DNA of 64,000 nucleotides from an uncultured Gellertiella sp. GTDB lineage: Bacteria > Pseudomonadota > Alphaproteobacteria > Rhizobiales > Rhizobiaceae. The stretch is taken from positions 3,812,001 through 3,876,000 of the forward strand of contig NZ_OY735139.1 of NCBI RefSeq assembly GCF_963457605.1, read 5' to 3'. The notes under the pieces were generated by a model, which saw only the letters and a program-made list of their open reading frames with translations, was not told where the DNA came from and made no database searches. The translations under genes were made by a program, and so were the position numbers. Positions 18,687 to 28,967 of this stretch are shown one piece after another (within the stretch, counting starts at the first letter, position 1; every line of letters starts with the position of its first letter).

Positions 18687-19012
18687 AGTGGTTTCTCCTG
18701 CTGTGGGGTGGTCCGATCGTGCTGCTTGGCACCTGGTACGGGCTTTCCTATTACGACATGAATTTCGGCTTCTTCATGCTGCGCCGCGAGACCAATGATC
18801 TGGTGTTCCAGCTCTATGGCAAGGTGCTCGGCCTGCCGCCGCAAATCCTGCCCGCCCTGGTGATGAAGGCGGTTATCGTCGACAGTCTCGTGCTGTTCTC
18901 GATCATCGGCTTTCGCCGCCGCAAGGATATTCGCGCCTGGTGGCAGGGGCTTCGCGGCGAGGGTCAGGCGGGGCGCGGGGTCAGCGACGAAAGCCTGTCG
19001 AGCGCACCCTGA
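18683..19012 (+). CDS. DUF6105-like small membrane protein
   Basis: 109 residues starting [16 protein letters not shown], with a membrane helix at 4-24 and another at about 68-88, and a basic segment [10 protein letters not shown]. This pattern resembles the Rhizobiales family DUF6105, of unknown function. It is coupled to the 53-aa gene by an ATGA overlap, and its 3' end overlaps the 3' end of ruvX on the other strand by 49 bases. Confidence 0.75.
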   Translation: MKWFLLLWGGPIVLLGTWYGLSYYDMNFGFFMLRRETNDLVFQLYGKVLGLPPQILPALVMKAVIVDSLVLFSIIGFRRRKDIRAWWQGLRGEGQAGRGVSDESLSSAP

Positions 19013-19443
19013 AGAATGAAGCTGGCGGCAGCCGAATCGATTCGCTCTGCCCGCTTGGCACGCGACACATCCATTTCCAGCAGCGCACGGGTGGCGGCGA
19101 CGGTTGACAGCCGCTCGTCCCAGTAGACAAACGGAATGTCGGTTTTTTCCGCCATCAGCCGCACGAAGGCGCGGGTCGCCTGCACGCGCGGCCCCTCGCT
19201 GCCGTCCATGTTCACCGGCAGGCCAATGATGAAGCCCGCGACCCTTTCCTTCGCGGCAAAGGCCAGCAGCAACGCGGCATCTTTGGTGAATTTCACCCGC
19301 TTCAGCACCGGACGGGGCGAGGCGAGGCTGCGCCCGAGATCCGACATCGCAAGCCCGATGGTCTTGGTGCCGAGGTCGAGCCCGGCCACCGCCTGATGTG
19401 GTTTTAGATGCAGGGCCAGCTCTTCGATTGTCAGTGTCGCCAT
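18964..19443 (-). CDS. ruvX: Putative pre-16S rRNA nuclease YqgF/RuvX
   Basis: 159 residues with the RNase H-like fold of the YqgF family. The first strand holds [13 protein letters not shown] (D22 as metal ligand), the middle has [10 protein letters not shown], and the third acidic strand is in W-D-E-R-L-S-T. It matures the 5' end of 16S rRNA in E. coli. An N-terminal extension of about 18 residues precedes the core. Convergent overlap with the DUF6105-like gene is noted there. Confidence 0.92.
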   Translation of the reverse strand: MATLTIEELALHLKPHQAVAGLDLGTKTIGLAMSDLGRSLASPRPVLKRVKFTKDAALLLAFAAKERVAGFIIGLPVNMDGSEGPRVQATRAFVRLMAEKTDIPFVYWDERLSTVAATRALLEMDVSRAKRAERIDSAAASFILQGALDRLSSLTPRPA

Positions 19444-19550
19444 GGGATGTCCGGCTCGCCTCTCTTCACTATCCCGGGCATGTGATTTTGCACCGGGCCG
19501 GAAGACCTGATACCGGTTGGCGCAAACGATGTCATCCGGAGGACGTGAAA

Positions 19551-20255
19551 ATGAAGATCACCTGGCTCGGCCATTCCGCATTCCGCCTTGAAACGGCCAA
19601 GGCAAACATCCTGCTCGATCCGTTCCTGACCGGCAATCCGGGCTTCGGCAGCCTTGACCGGAAAGAGGCAACCCGCGACATCACCCATATCGTGCTGACC
19701 CACGGCCATTCCGACCATGTCGGCGATGCGCTGGACATTGCGAAAGACCTCGACGTGCCGGTCGTGGCCAATTTCGATCTCTGCATGTGGCTGGCAAAGA
19801 AGGGGCTCCCGAAATACGAGCCCGGCAATACCGGCGGCACCATCCATCTGCCGGGCTTTACCGTTACCTTCACCAACGCGCTGCATTCGTCTGCCGCCGT
19901 CACCGAGGACGGCACCTCCCATTCGCTCGGCAGCGCCAATGGCATCATGCTGCATTTCGATGACGAGCCGACGCTGTTCCACATGGGCGATACGGACATC
20001 TTCTCCGACATGGCGCTGATCAACGAATTGCACCAGCCGGAGATCGGCCTGGTGCCGATCGGCGACCGTTTCACCATGGGCGGTGCCGTGGCGGCACTGG
20101 CCTGCCAGCGCTACTTCAACTTCGGCACCATCCTGCCCTGCCACTACGGCTCCTTCGGCATCATCGACCAGACACCCGATACCTTCGTTGCCGCCATGGA
20201 AGGGGTGAAGACCCGGATCGAGACCGCAAAGGCGGGTACGGTCATCACCGTATAG
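19551..20255 (+). CDS. Metal-dependent hydrolase, UPF0173 family
   Basis: 234 residues of the metallo-beta-lactamase fold. Metal ligands are in [10 protein letters not shown] (about 48-57), M-G-D-T-D and C-H-Y-G-S-F. The start [12 protein letters not shown] is the family start and follows a GGAGG site. Enzymes of this type (UlaG-like) hydrolyse lactone or phosphoester bonds; the substrate is unknown. It lies upstream of gatC on the same strand with 123 bases between. Confidence 0.88.
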   Translation: MKITWLGHSAFRLETAKANILLDPFLTGNPGFGSLDRKEATRDITHIVLTHGHSDHVGDALDIAKDLDVPVVANFDLCMWLAKKGLPKYEPGNTGGTIHLPGFTVTFTNALHSSAAVTEDGTSHSLGSANGIMLHFDDEPTLFHMGDTDIFSDMALINELHQPEIGLVPIGDRFTMGGAVAALACQRYFNFGTILPCHYGSFGIIDQTPDTFVAAMEGVKTRIETAKAGTVITV

Positions 20256-20378
20256 GCGCGTCTGGCGCAGCCTTTCATAAAGAAGCATCCTGTTCGCGCG
20301 ACGGGTCAACAAATCCCGTTGCGCCCTTCGGGCCGGGCCATTATAGCGGGTCAGACCGATAGAGCCGGAGACGATTTC

Positions 20379-20666
20379 ATGTCCGTAGACCTTGCCACCG
20401 TGAAGCGCGTTGCGCGTCTTGCCCGAATTGCCCTTGCCGACGGGGAGGCCGAGCGCATGACCGGTGAGCTGAACGGCATTCTCGGTTTCGTCGAGCAATT
20501 GTCGGAAGTGAATGTCGATGGCGTCGAGCCGATGACTTCGGTGACCCCGATGGCGATGAAGAAGCGCGTGGACCAGGTGACTGATGGCAACAAGGCCGCC
20601 GACATCACCGCCAATGCGCCGGTGACCGAACAGAATTTCTTCCTTGTGCCGAAGGTTGTCGAATAG
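20379..20666 (+). CDS. gatC: Asp/Glu-tRNA amidotransferase subunit GatC
   Basis: 95 residues, the usual length. The N-terminal helix reads [15 protein letters not shown], then [11 protein letters not shown] and a conserved end with F-F-L-V-P-K-V-V. GatC clamps GatA and GatB together in the enzyme that converts mis-charged Glu-tRNA(Gln) and Asp-tRNA(Asn) to the amidated forms. It is followed after 58 bases by gatA. Confidence 0.94.
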   Translation: MSVDLATVKRVARLARIALADGEAERMTGELNGILGFVEQLSEVNVDGVEPMTSVTPMAMKKRVDQVTDGNKAADITANAPVTEQNFFLVPKVVE

Positions 20667-20724
20667 GCTCCGGCTGACGCCGGATGCCTTCGCCTTTGCC
20701 CGAATCCAAGAGTGACATACGATC

Positions 20725-22206
20725 ATGAGCGACCTGACCAGCCTCACCATTGCCGAAGCCCGCGACCAGCTGAAGGCCCGCAGCATTTCCGCCCCTGAGC
20801 TGACCGAGGCCTATCTCTCGGCCATCGAGGCTGCCAATCCGAAACTGAATGCCTTCATCACCGTTACCGCCGACAAGGCGCGTGCCATGGCAACGGCCTC
20901 CGAAGCCCGGCTTGCGGAGGGCAGGGGCGGTGCGCTGGAAGGCATTCCGCTCGGGATCAAGGACCTGTTTGCCACCGAAGGCGTCCATACCCAGGCCTGC
21001 AGCCATATTCTCGACGGTTTCGAGCCGCGCTACGAATCGACCGTCACCACCAATCTGTGGAACGACGGCGCGGTGATGCTGGGCAAGCTCAACATGGACG
21101 AATTCGCCATGGGCTCGTCCAACGAAAGCTCCTGTTACGGACCGGTCACCAATCCCTGGCGGGCCACGGGCTCCGACGAGGCGCTGGTGCCCGGCGGCTC
21201 TTCCGGCGGCTCGGCGGCAGCGGTTGCAGCACGGCTTTGCGCCGGCGCGACGGCCACCGATACCGGCGGTTCGATCCGCCAGCCCGCCGCCTTCACCGGC
21301 ACCGTCGGCATCAAGCCGACCTATGGCCGCTGCTCGCGCTGGGGCATTGCCGCCTTTGCCTCCTCGCTCGACCAGGCCGGTCCGATTGCCCGCGACGTGC
21401 GCGACTGCGCCATCCTGCTGAAATCGATGGCCAGCGTCGACCCGAAGGACACGACCTCGGTCGACCTGCCGGTGCCGGATTACGAATCGGCGCTCGGCAA
21501 GTCGATGAAGGGCATGAAGATCGGCATTCCCGAGGAATACCGGGTCGAGGGCATGCCGCAGGAAATCGAAACCCTCTGGCAGCAGGGCATTGCCTGGCTG
21601 AAGGATGCCGGCGCGGAAATCGTGACGATCTCGCTGCCGCATACCAGATATGCGCTGCCTGCCTATTATATCGTCGCCCCCGCCGAAGCCTCGTCGAACC
21701 TCGCCCGTTACGACGGCGTGCGCTATGGCCTGCGCGTCGATGGCAAGGACATCGCCGACATGTATGAGAAGACCCGCGCTGCGGGCTTCGGCAAGGAAGT
21801 CAAGCGCCGCATCATGATCGGCACCTATGTGCTGTCGGCCGGCTATTACGACGCCTATTACATCCGCGCCCAGAAGGTGCGCACTCTGATCAAGCGGGAT
21901 TTCGAGACCGCCTTCCATGCGGGTGTCGATGCGATCCTGACGCCCGCCACCCCGTCCTCCGCCTTCAGCATCGGCGACAAGGACCTGGCTGCCGATCCGG
22001 TCAAGATGTACCTGAACGATATCTTCACCGTGACCGTCAACATGGCCGGCCTGCCGGGCATTGCCGTTCCCGCCGGTCTCGACGGCAAGGGCCTGCCGAT
22101 GGGCCTGCAACTGATCGGCAAGCCCTTCGAGGAGGAAACCCTGTTTTCCGCCGCCCATGTGATCGAGCAGGCCGCTGGCCGCTTCACGCCGGGTCGCTGG
22201 TGGTAA
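20725..22206 (+). CDS. gatA: Asp/Glu-tRNA amidotransferase subunit GatA
   Basis: 493 residues of the amidase-signature family. The signature [12 protein letters not shown] (about 154-165) holds the catalytic serine pair, and the lysine of the Ser-cisSer-Lys triad lies in G-I-K-D-L-F (about 79). GatA releases ammonia from glutamine for transfer by GatB. A clear intrinsic terminator follows, so gatB, 1.8 kb away, is transcribed separately. Confidence 0.96.
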   Translation: MSDLTSLTIAEARDQLKARSISAPELTEAYLSAIEAANPKLNAFITVTADKARAMATASEARLAEGRGGALEGIPLGIKDLFATEGVHTQACSHILDGFEPRYESTVTTNLWNDGAVMLGKLNMDEFAMGSSNESSCYGPVTNPWRATGSDEALVPGGSSGGSAAAVAARLCAGATATDTGGSIRQPAAFTGTVGIKPTYGRCSRWGIAAFASSLDQAGPIARDVRDCAILLKSMASVDPKDTTSVDLPVPDYESALGKSMKGMKIGIPEEYRVEGMPQEIETLWQQGIAWLKDAGAEIVTISLPHTRYALPAYYIVAPAEASSNLARYDGVRYGLRVDGKDIADMYEKTRAAGFGKEVKRRIMIGTYVLSAGYYDAYYIRAQKVRTLIKRDFETAFHAGVDAILTPATPSSAFSIGDKDLAADPVKMYLNDIFTVTVNMAGLPGIAVPAGLDGKGLPMGLQLIGKPFEEETLFSAAHVIEQAAGRFTPGRWW

Positions 22207-22235
22207 CAGTATCTCGCAAGTTATTGAAAATGTTC

Positions 22236-22258
22236 AAGGCGCCCAACGGCGCCTTTTT
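22236..22258 (+). terminator. gatA intrinsic terminator
   Basis: Eight-base perfect stem AAGGCGCC / GGCGCCTT with a CAAC loop, followed by T. The last base touches the stop codon of the convergent oxidoreductase gene. Confidence 0.85.
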
Positions 22259-23298
22259 CATGCCGTAACGTCAATCACGATCTTGCCGACATGGGTTTTC
22301 TTCAGGAACTCCCGTTGCGCATCCGCGAGGTCGGCAAGCCCGAACACCCGCGCCACCGGCGGCATCAGCCTGCCGGAATTGATATGGCCGACCATTTCCA
22401 GAAAGCTCTTGCGCGTCTGTTCTGTCCGGCCCAGCAGGGTGAGATTGTTGAGATAGAGCTTGCGCAGGTCGATGGTGGCGCTCGCTCCGCCAATCGCGCC
22501 CGAGATCACCAGCCTGCCATGCGGTTGCAGATGATCGAGAATACCCGGCCAGCTGTCGCCGCCGACCAGGTCGACGATGGCGGTAAAGCCGGTGCTGCCG
22601 GAAGGCATGCCGGCGAAATCGCGGCCATGGCAGGCGGTGACGCCAAGCGCCTTCAGCGCATCCCATTTTTCCGGCGCGGCGACGGCGTGCACCTCGGCTC
22701 CCCGGAGGCGCGACAGAAGCACGGCCGCGATCCCGACATTGCCGGAAGCCCCGGTGACCAGCACCCGGTCATCGGCACCAATGCCCGCCTGATCGATCAT
22801 GTTGACAGCCGTGCCATAGGCGCAGGGCAGGGCGGCAAGCTCGAGATCGGACAGCGTTGCGGTGATCGCATGGGTGTCGGCGGCGGGTGCCACCGCATAA
22901 CCGGCAAACCCGCCATTCACCTCGCTGCCGATCCAGGGCGAGACGCCGTCACGGGCGCGGCTGACGAGGCAGGGCTGCACGATCACCCGCTCGCCGATCC
23001 TTGCCGCCTCCACCCCCGGCCCGACGGCCACGATCCTCCCGGCAATGTCCGCGCCCTGGATGCGGGGAAAGCCGAGTGCCGTCCCGCCCCAGCCGCCGCT
23101 GTCCTTCTCGTCATAGGCATACCAGCCGGTCCGCGTGTTGATGTCGGTATTGTTGACCGAGGAAGCGGCCACGCGGATCAGCACCTCGCCTGTGCCGGGG
23201 CTTGGCACGGCGACGTCGTCGGCCAGCCGGAGGCGGTCATAGTCGCCATGTCCGGTCAGAAGCATCGCCCGCATGGTGGTCGGGATATCTGGCGTCAC
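22258..23298 (-). CDS. Zinc-type alcohol dehydrogenase / quinone oxidoreductase family protein
   Basis: 346 residues of the medium-chain dehydrogenase/reductase superfamily: GroES-like N-terminal part with V-N-N-T-D and G-A-D-I-A-G-R-I-V-A-V-G, then a Rossmann domain with V-L-V-T-G-A-S-G-N-V-G-I-A (about 168). The structural-zinc cysteine cluster is absent, which points to the quinone-oxidoreductase-like NADPH branch rather than zinc alcohol dehydrogenases. Substrate unknown. It is inserted, on the opposite strand, between gatA and gatB. Confidence 0.88.
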   Translation of the reverse strand: MTPDIPTTMRAMLLTGHGDYDRLRLADDVAVPSPGTGEVLIRVAASSVNNTDINTRTGWYAYDEKDSGGWGGTALGFPRIQGADIAGRIVAVGPGVEAARIGERVIVQPCLVSRARDGVSPWIGSEVNGGFAGYAVAPAADTHAITATLSDLELAALPCAYGTAVNMIDQAGIGADDRVLVTGASGNVGIAAVLLSRLRGAEVHAVAAPEKWDALKALGVTACHGRDFAGMPSGSTGFTAIVDLVGGDSWPGILDHLQPHGRLVISGAIGGASATIDLRKLYLNNLTLLGRTEQTRKSFLEMVGHINSGRLMPPVARVFGLADLADAQREFLKKTHVGKIVIDVTA

Positions 23299-23429
23299 TG
23301 TTGCGTCCTTCCGGCGGGTTGCTCGCCCCGCCCGTTGTTCCTCTCCGCAACCGGCAGAGAAAAACGCTGAAAAATGATTGCTCTACTGGAAAAATAGGCG
23401 AGGCAATGTTCTACTTCATGCAAGGCGGG

Positions 23430-23945
23430 ATGGTGATGATTACAGTCAGGGACGCACGGGGGGAGGATTGCGAGGTGCTGGCCGAAATCGGTCTGCGTGC
23501 CTGGGAATCCGCCATGTCCAAGATAGGCGAGACAGCCTCGATGCTGTCAAGCGCCCGATTGGCCTTTCGCAATTTCACCAGCCATTTCTGGCTGACGATC
23601 ACGGTGGTCGAGCGCTCCGGCACGATTGCCGGCTGGGCCTCGCGCGAGCGGCTGGACGAGACGATCAGCGATTTCTGGATCGATCCGCCGTTCCAGCGGC
23701 AAGGCCTCGGCCATGCGCTGCTGGCCGCCGTCGAGGCGGAGATGGTGCGCCAGGGACTCGACAAGGCGGCGGTCCAGACCCATGCGCGCAACAACCGGGC
23801 GGTGGCCTTCTTCGAGGCCGAAGGCTACGCCATCCATTGGCTGTCGGTGGCCTATTCGCCGAAAATCGACCGGGACGTCGAATCGGTCGGCCTCAGCAAG
23901 CAGCTGGTGCCGGAAACGCCCGAGCCCTACGGGCCGCGGTTCTAG
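23430..23945 (+). CDS. GNAT family N-acetyltransferase
   Basis: About 171 residues. The acetyl-CoA-binding motif A reads F-Q-R-Q-G-L-G-H-A-L-L (about 90-100), and the C-terminal part has T-H-A-R-N-N-R-A-V-A-F-F-E-A-E-G-Y, both typical of GNAT enzymes. Substrate unknown. The start is uncertain: ATGs at 23406, 23430 and 23436 are in frame, and the AAGG before the latter two decides for this region. Confidence 0.85.
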   Translation: MVMITVRDARGEDCEVLAEIGLRAWESAMSKIGETASMLSSARLAFRNFTSHFWLTITVVERSGTIAGWASRERLDETISDFWIDPPFQRQGLGHALLAAVEAEMVRQGLDKAAVQTHARNNRAVAFFEAEGYAIHWLSVAYSPKIDRDVESVGLSKQLVPETPEPYGPRF

Positions 23946-24044
23946 GCACCCGACCGGGCGGTTCGCCGCCGCGAAAGCCTTGCGCCCCGGCTGCATTTGA
24001 TCTACCTCACCAACCAAAGACATCCTGATTTCGAAGAGCAGTCC

Positions 24045-25550
24045 ATGACCCTTGTTGATGTTCGCACGCCTGATCCGAAGCGCTTCATTCCCGGTGCCAC
24101 CGGCGATTGGGAAATCGTCATCGGCATGGAGGTCCATGCCCAGGTGACCAGCCAGTCGAAGCTGTTTTCCGGGGCCTCCACCGCCTTCGGTTCGGCCCCG
24201 AATTCGAATGTGTCGCTGGTCGATGCGGCGATGCCCGGCATGCTGCCCGTCATCAACGAGGCCTGTGTCAGCCAGGCGGTGCGCACCGGCCTTGGCCTGA
24301 AGGCGCAGATCAACAAGCGCTCGATCTTCGACCGCAAGAACTATTTCTATCCCGACCTGCCGCAGGGCTACCAGATCTCGCAGTTCAAGGACCCCATTGT
24401 CGGCGAGGGCAAGATCGTCATCTCCATCGGTCCGGATCGCAAGGGACAGTTCGAGGATGTCGAGATCGGCATCGAGCGGCTGCATCTGGAGCAGGATGCC
24501 GGCAAGTCGATGCATGACCAGCACGCCACCATGTCCTTTGTCGATCTCAACCGCTCCGGCGTGGCGCTGATGGAAATCGTTTCCAAGCCTGACATGCGCT
24601 CTTCCGACGAGGCCAAGGCCTATCTGACCAAGCTGCGCACCATCCTGCGCTATCTCGGCACCTGCGACGGCAACATGGACGAGGGCTCGATGCGCGCCGA
24701 CGTCAATGTCTCGGTGCGCCGTCCGGGCGGGGCCTTTGGCACGCGCTGCGAGATCAAGAATGTCAACTCCATCCGTTTCGTCGGCCAGGCGATCGAATAT
24801 GAAGCCCGCCGCCAGATCGGCGTTCTTGAAGATGGCGGCGAGATCGACCAGGAGACCCGGTTGTTTGATCCTGGCAAGGGCGAGACTCGCTCGATGCGCT
24901 CCAAGGAAGACGCGCATGACTACCGCTATTTCCCCGATCCCGACCTTTTGCCGCTGGAATTCGACGATGCCTTCGTCGAGAGGCTGAAGGCCGATCTGCC
25001 CGAACTGCCGGATGACAAGAAGGAGCGCTTCGTGCGCGATCTCGGCCTGTCGGTCTACGATGCGTCGGTTCTGGTGTCGGAAAAGGCGATTGCCGATTAT
25101 TTCGAGGCGGTCGCTGCCGGGCGCGATGGCAAGATGGCGGCAAACTGGGTGATCAACGACCTCCTGGGGGCCTTGAACAAAGTCGGCAAAAGCATTGAAG
25201 AGACTCCGGTTTCCGCCGCCCAGCTCGGCGGCATCATCGACCTCATCAAGGCGGAAACCATTTCCGGCAAGATCGCCAAGGACCTGTTCGAGATCATCCT
25301 CAACGAAGGCGGCGTGCCTGCCGAAATCGTCGAGGCGCGCGGCATGAAGCAGGTGACGGATACCGGTGCCATCGAAAAGGCCGTCGAAGAGGTAATCGCC
25401 GCCAATCCCGAAAAGGCCGAACAGGCCAAGCTCAAGCCGGCACTGGCCGGCTGGTTTGTCGGCCAGGTGATGAAGGCGACCGGCGGCAAGGCCAATCCGC
25501 AGGCCCTGCAGCAACTGGTCAAGGACAAGCTCGGTATCGTTGAAGAATAA
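24045..25550 (+). CDS. gatB: Asp/Glu-tRNA amidotransferase subunit GatB
   Basis: 501 residues. The catalytic cradle domain starts [13 protein letters not shown] (about 21), followed by [16 protein letters not shown] and [13 protein letters not shown]. The last 150 residues form the helical YqeY-like tRNA-binding tail. It phosphorylates and amidates the carboxyl group on the mis-charged tRNA. Its TAA overlaps by one base the ATG of a GNAT gene. Confidence 0.96.
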   Translation: MTLVDVRTPDPKRFIPGATGDWEIVIGMEVHAQVTSQSKLFSGASTAFGSAPNSNVSLVDAAMPGMLPVINEACVSQAVRTGLGLKAQINKRSIFDRKNYFYPDLPQGYQISQFKDPIVGEGKIVISIGPDRKGQFEDVEIGIERLHLEQDAGKSMHDQHATMSFVDLNRSGVALMEIVSKPDMRSSDEAKAYLTKLRTILRYLGTCDGNMDEGSMRADVNVSVRRPGGAFGTRCEIKNVNSIRFVGQAIEYEARRQIGVLEDGGEIDQETRLFDPGKGETRSMRSKEDAHDYRYFPDPDLLPLEFDDAFVERLKADLPELPDDKKERFVRDLGLSVYDASVLVSEKAIADYFEAVAAGRDGKMAANWVINDLLGALNKVGKSIEETPVSAAQLGGIIDLIKAETISGKIAKDLFEIILNEGGVPAEIVEARGMKQVTDTGAIEKAVEEVIAANPEKAEQAKLKPALAGWFVGQVMKATGGKANPQALQQLVKDKLGIVEE

Positions 25551-26053
25551 TGTATTTCGTTCGCACCGCCCATGAACGGGATCTGGACGCCATCAGGAAC
25601 CTGCTTTTGGCGGCCTATCATTTCACCTATGACGCGCTCTATGGCGTGGACAAGGTCAATGAGCTGAATGCCGACTGGAATGCAGCCGATCAGCTGAATA
25701 CCCTCATCAAGGATCCCGGCGGCGAGTTTCTGGTGGCCGACAATGGCCGCAGCATCGGCGGCGTCGCCTATGCCTGCATGTCGACACGCACGCCCCATAC
25801 GGCAGCGCTGGTCAAGCTCTATGTCCATCCCGATTGCCTCAGGCTGGGCATCGGGCGCGATCTCCTGGCGGAAATGGAAACCTGCTTTCCCGACGCCACG
25901 CGGATGCGGTTGCAGGTCGATCCTGGCAATTCACGCGCCATTGCCTTTTATGAGACGCATGGTTTTGCGGTCTCGGGACGGACGGAAAATTGCGGATCGG
26001 GCGAATCCGGCATTCCGGCGCTGCTGATGGAAAAGCCGCTCGCTGATCTTTGA
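25550..26053 (+). CDS. GNAT family N-acetyltransferase coupled to gatB
   Basis: 167 residues. Motif A is visible as L-Y-V-H-P-D-C-L-R-L-G-I-G-R-D-L-L (about 90-107), and N-S-R-A-I-A-F-Y-E-T-H-G-F follows at about 127. Such enzymes acetylate small molecules or protein N-termini; the target is unknown. The start codon overlaps the gatB stop (TAATG), so it is probably expressed with gatB. Confidence 0.87.
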   Translation: MYFVRTAHERDLDAIRNLLLAAYHFTYDALYGVDKVNELNADWNAADQLNTLIKDPGGEFLVADNGRSIGGVAYACMSTRTPHTAALVKLYVHPDCLRLGIGRDLLAEMETCFPDATRMRLQVDPGNSRAIAFYETHGFAVSGRTENCGSGESGIPALLMEKPLADL

Positions 26054-26066
26054 GAGGCAAGCGGCC

Positions 26067-26435
26067 TCAAGGGTCGAGCTGCGCCTCTGCCCCGCCGGGC
26101 GCCAGCAGGCGTTCGAGATTGCAGCCGACGAGGGTCGGCTTGCCGGTCCGGTCGCAGGCCCTGCCAGCCGCCCTTTTGGCTTCAACCTTCGAAGACCAGC
26201 CGCACGTGACTTCGTGCCATTGTTTTCCGTCGGTTGTCTGCTTGGCAATGTCGATGCTCCAGCCCGTACGGCAGTGGCGTCGTGCGCAGGCAAGGGCGGC
26301 TTGCGATGTGGCCCCGGTGCAGGGTTTTCCGAAGCGAGACGGCTGAAGACTGCCGGCCTCGGCGAAATGCATCACTGCGGATGGAGCGGATACCAGCATC
26401 AGCGCGAGAATGGCGGCGGCAAGCGGTTTGCACAT
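26067..26435 (-). CDS. Small secreted cysteine-containing protein
   Basis: 122 residues with an N-terminal signal peptide (M-C-K-P then A-A-A-I-L-A-L-M-L-V-S-A-P-S-A, cleavage near residue 27). The mature part has six cysteines (C-T-G, A-C-A-R-R-H-C, T-C-G-W, A-C-D-R, G-C-N) that could form disulfides in the periplasm. No family recognised. It is convergent with the preceding GNAT gene. Confidence 0.6.
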   Translation of the reverse strand: MCKPLAAAILALMLVSAPSAVMHFAEAGSLQPSRFGKPCTGATSQAALACARRHCRTGWSIDIAKQTTDGKQWHEVTCGWSSKVEAKRAAGRACDRTGKPTLVGCNLERLLAPGGAEAQLDP

Positions 26436-26635
26436 GATCCGGCCCCTTTCATGGATTAGCGATCACTGTTGGACAGCATATGCGCCTTTGCGGCAAGAGT
26501 GCGGCTGCACCCGGTCAAAAGCCGGGTGGAAATTGCTGGAATCACTGGACAACCGCCCGGCCCGGCGGCATAAGCTGTCTCAGACATTGGACACGCCCGG
26601 CGAGGGCTTGGCAGGGCATGCGAGGAACAGGCACG

Positions 26636-27031
26636 ATGAAGTTTCTTCTGCAGATCTTTACCTGGTGGAACGGACAGACACTGGGAACCCGTTTCCACAC
26701 CTGGCGTCACGGCAAGCGGGTCGGCGAAGATTCACTCGGCAATATCTATTATCAGGGCGGCAAGGATTCCGAAGGCCGCACTCGTCGCTGGGTGATTTAC
26801 CGGGACTATGCCGAAGCTTCCGCAATTCCGCCCGGTTGGCATGGCTGGATGCATCACCGCACCGATACGCCGCCAAGCCAGGAAAACTATGTGGCCCGCG
26901 AGTGGGAACGTCCGCACCGGGCCAATCCGACCGGTACGGCGCAGGCCTACCGTCCGCCGGGCTCCATACTTGCCAGCGGCGAACGTCCGCGCGTCACCGG
27001 CGACTATGACGCCTGGACGCCCGGTGCCTGA
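26636..27031 (+). CDS. NDUFA12-like NADH:ubiquinone oxidoreductase accessory subunit
   Basis: 131 residues. The family pattern W-W-N-G-Q-T-L-G-T, V-G-E-D-S-L-G-N-I-Y-Y-Q, R-R-W-V-I-Y and I-P-P-G-W-H-G-W-M-H-H matches mitochondrial NDUFA12/B17.2 and its alphaproteobacterial homologue, a supernumerary subunit of respiratory complex I. The start is supported by AGGAA eight bases upstream. It precedes the DUF2155 gene, an arrangement common in rhizobia. Confidence 0.93.
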   Translation: MKFLLQIFTWWNGQTLGTRFHTWRHGKRVGEDSLGNIYYQGGKDSEGRTRRWVIYRDYAEASAIPPGWHGWMHHRTDTPPSQENYVAREWERPHRANPTGTAQAYRPPGSILASGERPRVTGDYDAWTPGA

Positions 27032-27101
27032 TACCGGATTGCACCTTGGACCCGCATGAGGCGGACAGGTGCATTTCGCCCGTGACGGCAAGGACGCCTT
27101 G

Positions 27102-27938
27102 ATGACCGACAGACGAACGACCGCACGCCCCGCGATCCTGCTTGCCGCCGCAGCCCTTTCTGCGCTCCCGGTTGCGCCTGCATGGGCCGCGCGGCTCAGC
27201 AATCCGGTCGCTTCGTTTTCCGGTCTGGACAAGATCACCGGTCGTATCACCACTTTCGACGCCTATATCGGCGAAACCGTGCAGTTCGGTGCCCTGCAGG
27301 TGACGCCGCGGGCCTGCTATTCCAGCGACAGCGCCGAGGCGCAGAAGGTCGATGCCTTTCTTGAGGTGGACGAGATCACCCTCGACCGCAAGATCAAGCG
27401 GATCTTCAATGGCTGGATGTTTGCCGACAGCCCGGCACTCAATGCCATCGAACATCCGATTTTTGACGTCTGGCTGAAGGAATGCAAGGCGAAGTCGGAT
27501 GTGCCGCCGCCCGCCAATCTGAAGATCCCGCCCAATCCGCCTTCTGCGGCCCCGAAGGCCCAGGCCGAAACTGCACCAGCACCGGCAGCAGCACCAGCGC
27601 CTGTTGCGGCTCCTGCCGCCGCGACCCCGCCGCCCGCACCTGCAAACGGCAATCCGCCGCAGCCGACCACCGATCCGCTGACGCTCGACCAGCAGCAGCA
27701 GCAGATCGACCCCAACGCCCCGCCGCCGGAAGTGGCACCCGTGCCCGGCACGGTGCCCGCTCCCGAGCCTGTCGTGCCGGAAGCCTTGCCGAGCGATCCC
27801 GGCACGCCGTCGATCTCCACCACCGATGGCAACCAGCAGCCGCAGGATCTGCCGCCGGAGCCGGTTCCCTCGACGGGACAGGGCCAGCCGCTGCCGGGCC
27901 AGACACAGGGGCTGGAATCGCAGCCGGGGCTGTTTTAG
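27102..27938 (+). CDS. DUF2155 domain periplasmic protein
   Basis: 278 residues: signal peptide (cleavage after A-P-A-W-A-A, about 27), a DUF2155 domain (about 28-128) with two cysteines, A-C-Y-S and E-C-K, and W-M-F-A-D-S-P, then a long Pro/Ala/Gln-rich low-complexity tail. Function unknown; the family often sits near complex I accessory or aat genes in alphaproteobacteria. ATG 27102 has AAGGA nearby. Its stop TAG overlaps the stop TAA of the convergent DUF2167 gene (27935-27938). Confidence 0.88.
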   Translation: MTDRRTTARPAILLAAAALSALPVAPAWAARLSNPVASFSGLDKITGRITTFDAYIGETVQFGALQVTPRACYSSDSAEAQKVDAFLEVDEITLDRKIKRIFNGWMFADSPALNAIEHPIFDVWLKECKAKSDVPPPANLKIPPNPPSAAPKAQAETAPAPAAAPAPVAAPAAATPPPAPANGNPPQPTTDPLTLDQQQQQIDPNAPPPEVAPVPGTVPAPEPVVPEALPSDPGTPSISTTDGNQQPQDLPPEPVPSTGQGQPLPGQTQGLESQPGLF

Positions 27939-28861
27939 GCCCCGGGCGTCTTTCTCCCGCCGAACAGGCCCTTGATGGAGCGCCAGGCTGCACCGCCCGC
28001 CAGCAGCACCAGCAGGATGGCCTTCTTGCCAAATCCCAGCACCAGAGCGAGAAACCCGACCTTGGCCGCGACTTTCGCCCCGACACCTGCCGCGATCAGC
28101 CCCGCCAGCCCATAGGCCGCGACGCGGTCGCCATCGGCGAAGTCCTGATAGCGCCGCCCGGCGTTGAAGGTGGCGAGCGAGAACACCGTCGGAATGACGG
28201 TCTTGATCTCCGCCAGTTGATCCATGCCCGCGACGAAATTCATTTCCAGCACGCTTTCGCGTCCCAGTATGCGGATGGAATAGTTGAGCGTATGGGCCGC
28301 ATCGGCTCCTTCGCCAAACTTCAGCTCCTTGGCCCAGTGAAACACGTGGCTGGTCTTGTCGTAATAGGGTGGCGAGGCCCATCCGACCAGTTCGATGGCC
28401 TGTTCCCCGCGCTTTTTCCGCTCTTCACTGTCTGCGGCCGTGTCGGTTTTCATCGAGGTCAGCAGGGCATCGTAATCGGTGGTCAGCGCGTCTGTGTCCG
28501 ATACATAGCCGGAATCGTCGACTTCGATGACCGCGCCCCAGCTGCGACCGTCTTCCGGGGAATACTGGGCGGGAAACAACATCCCCAGCACACCTTCGGC
28601 AGCCTCGGGCGGATTGCCCCACACTTTCGTCAGCACCGCGCCGCCATCTTTGGCATCGAGGAAGTAGAAATCCGCCGGGATATTGAGACTGGCCTTGGCG
28701 GCGGGCAGATCGATTTTCCCGCGCTTGAAATCGATGCTGTTCAGGATCGTGTTCAGCTCCGGTTTTATATCCGGATCGCGATGGAACAGGTCATGGTAGC
28801 TGGCGGCCTGCGTTGCCTGTGCGGCCAGAACAAGAAGTCCGGTTAAAAGAAATCGTTTCAA
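27935..28861 (-). CDS. DUF2167 family membrane-anchored protein
   Basis: 308 residues. A signal peptide (M-K-R-F-L-L-T-G-L-L-V-L-A-A-Q-A) is followed by the DUF2167 domain (about 35-250; D-A-K-D-G-G-A-V-L-T-K-V-W-G-N-P-P and W-A-S-P-P-Y-Y-D) and one or two C-terminal hydrophobic helices with a short basic tail. Function unknown. The start is taken as TTG at 28861 because a GGAGG lies five bases upstream; a TTG at 28888 would extend it by nine residues. Confidence 0.85.
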   Translation of the reverse strand: MKRFLLTGLLVLAAQATQAASYHDLFHRDPDIKPELNTILNSIDFKRGKIDLPAAKASLNIPADFYFLDAKDGGAVLTKVWGNPPEAAEGVLGMLFPAQYSPEDGRSWGAVIEVDDSGYVSDTDALTTDYDALLTSMKTDTAADSEERKKRGEQAIELVGWASPPYYDKTSHVFHWAKELKFGEGADAAHTLNYSIRILGRESVLEMNFVAGMDQLAEIKTVIPTVFSLATFNAGRRYQDFADGDRVAAYGLAGLIAAGVGAKVAAKVGFLALVLGFGKKAILLVLLAGGAAWRSIKGLFGGRKTPGA

Positions 28862-28967
28862 AACAGTCCCTCCAAATCCTTTCGGCAATTATGGATGCGA
28901 ACAGGTCCGGATTGAAACAGAAAACATGCATTAAAGCACATAAGTTGTGGAGAGCTGTGTCCCGGCT

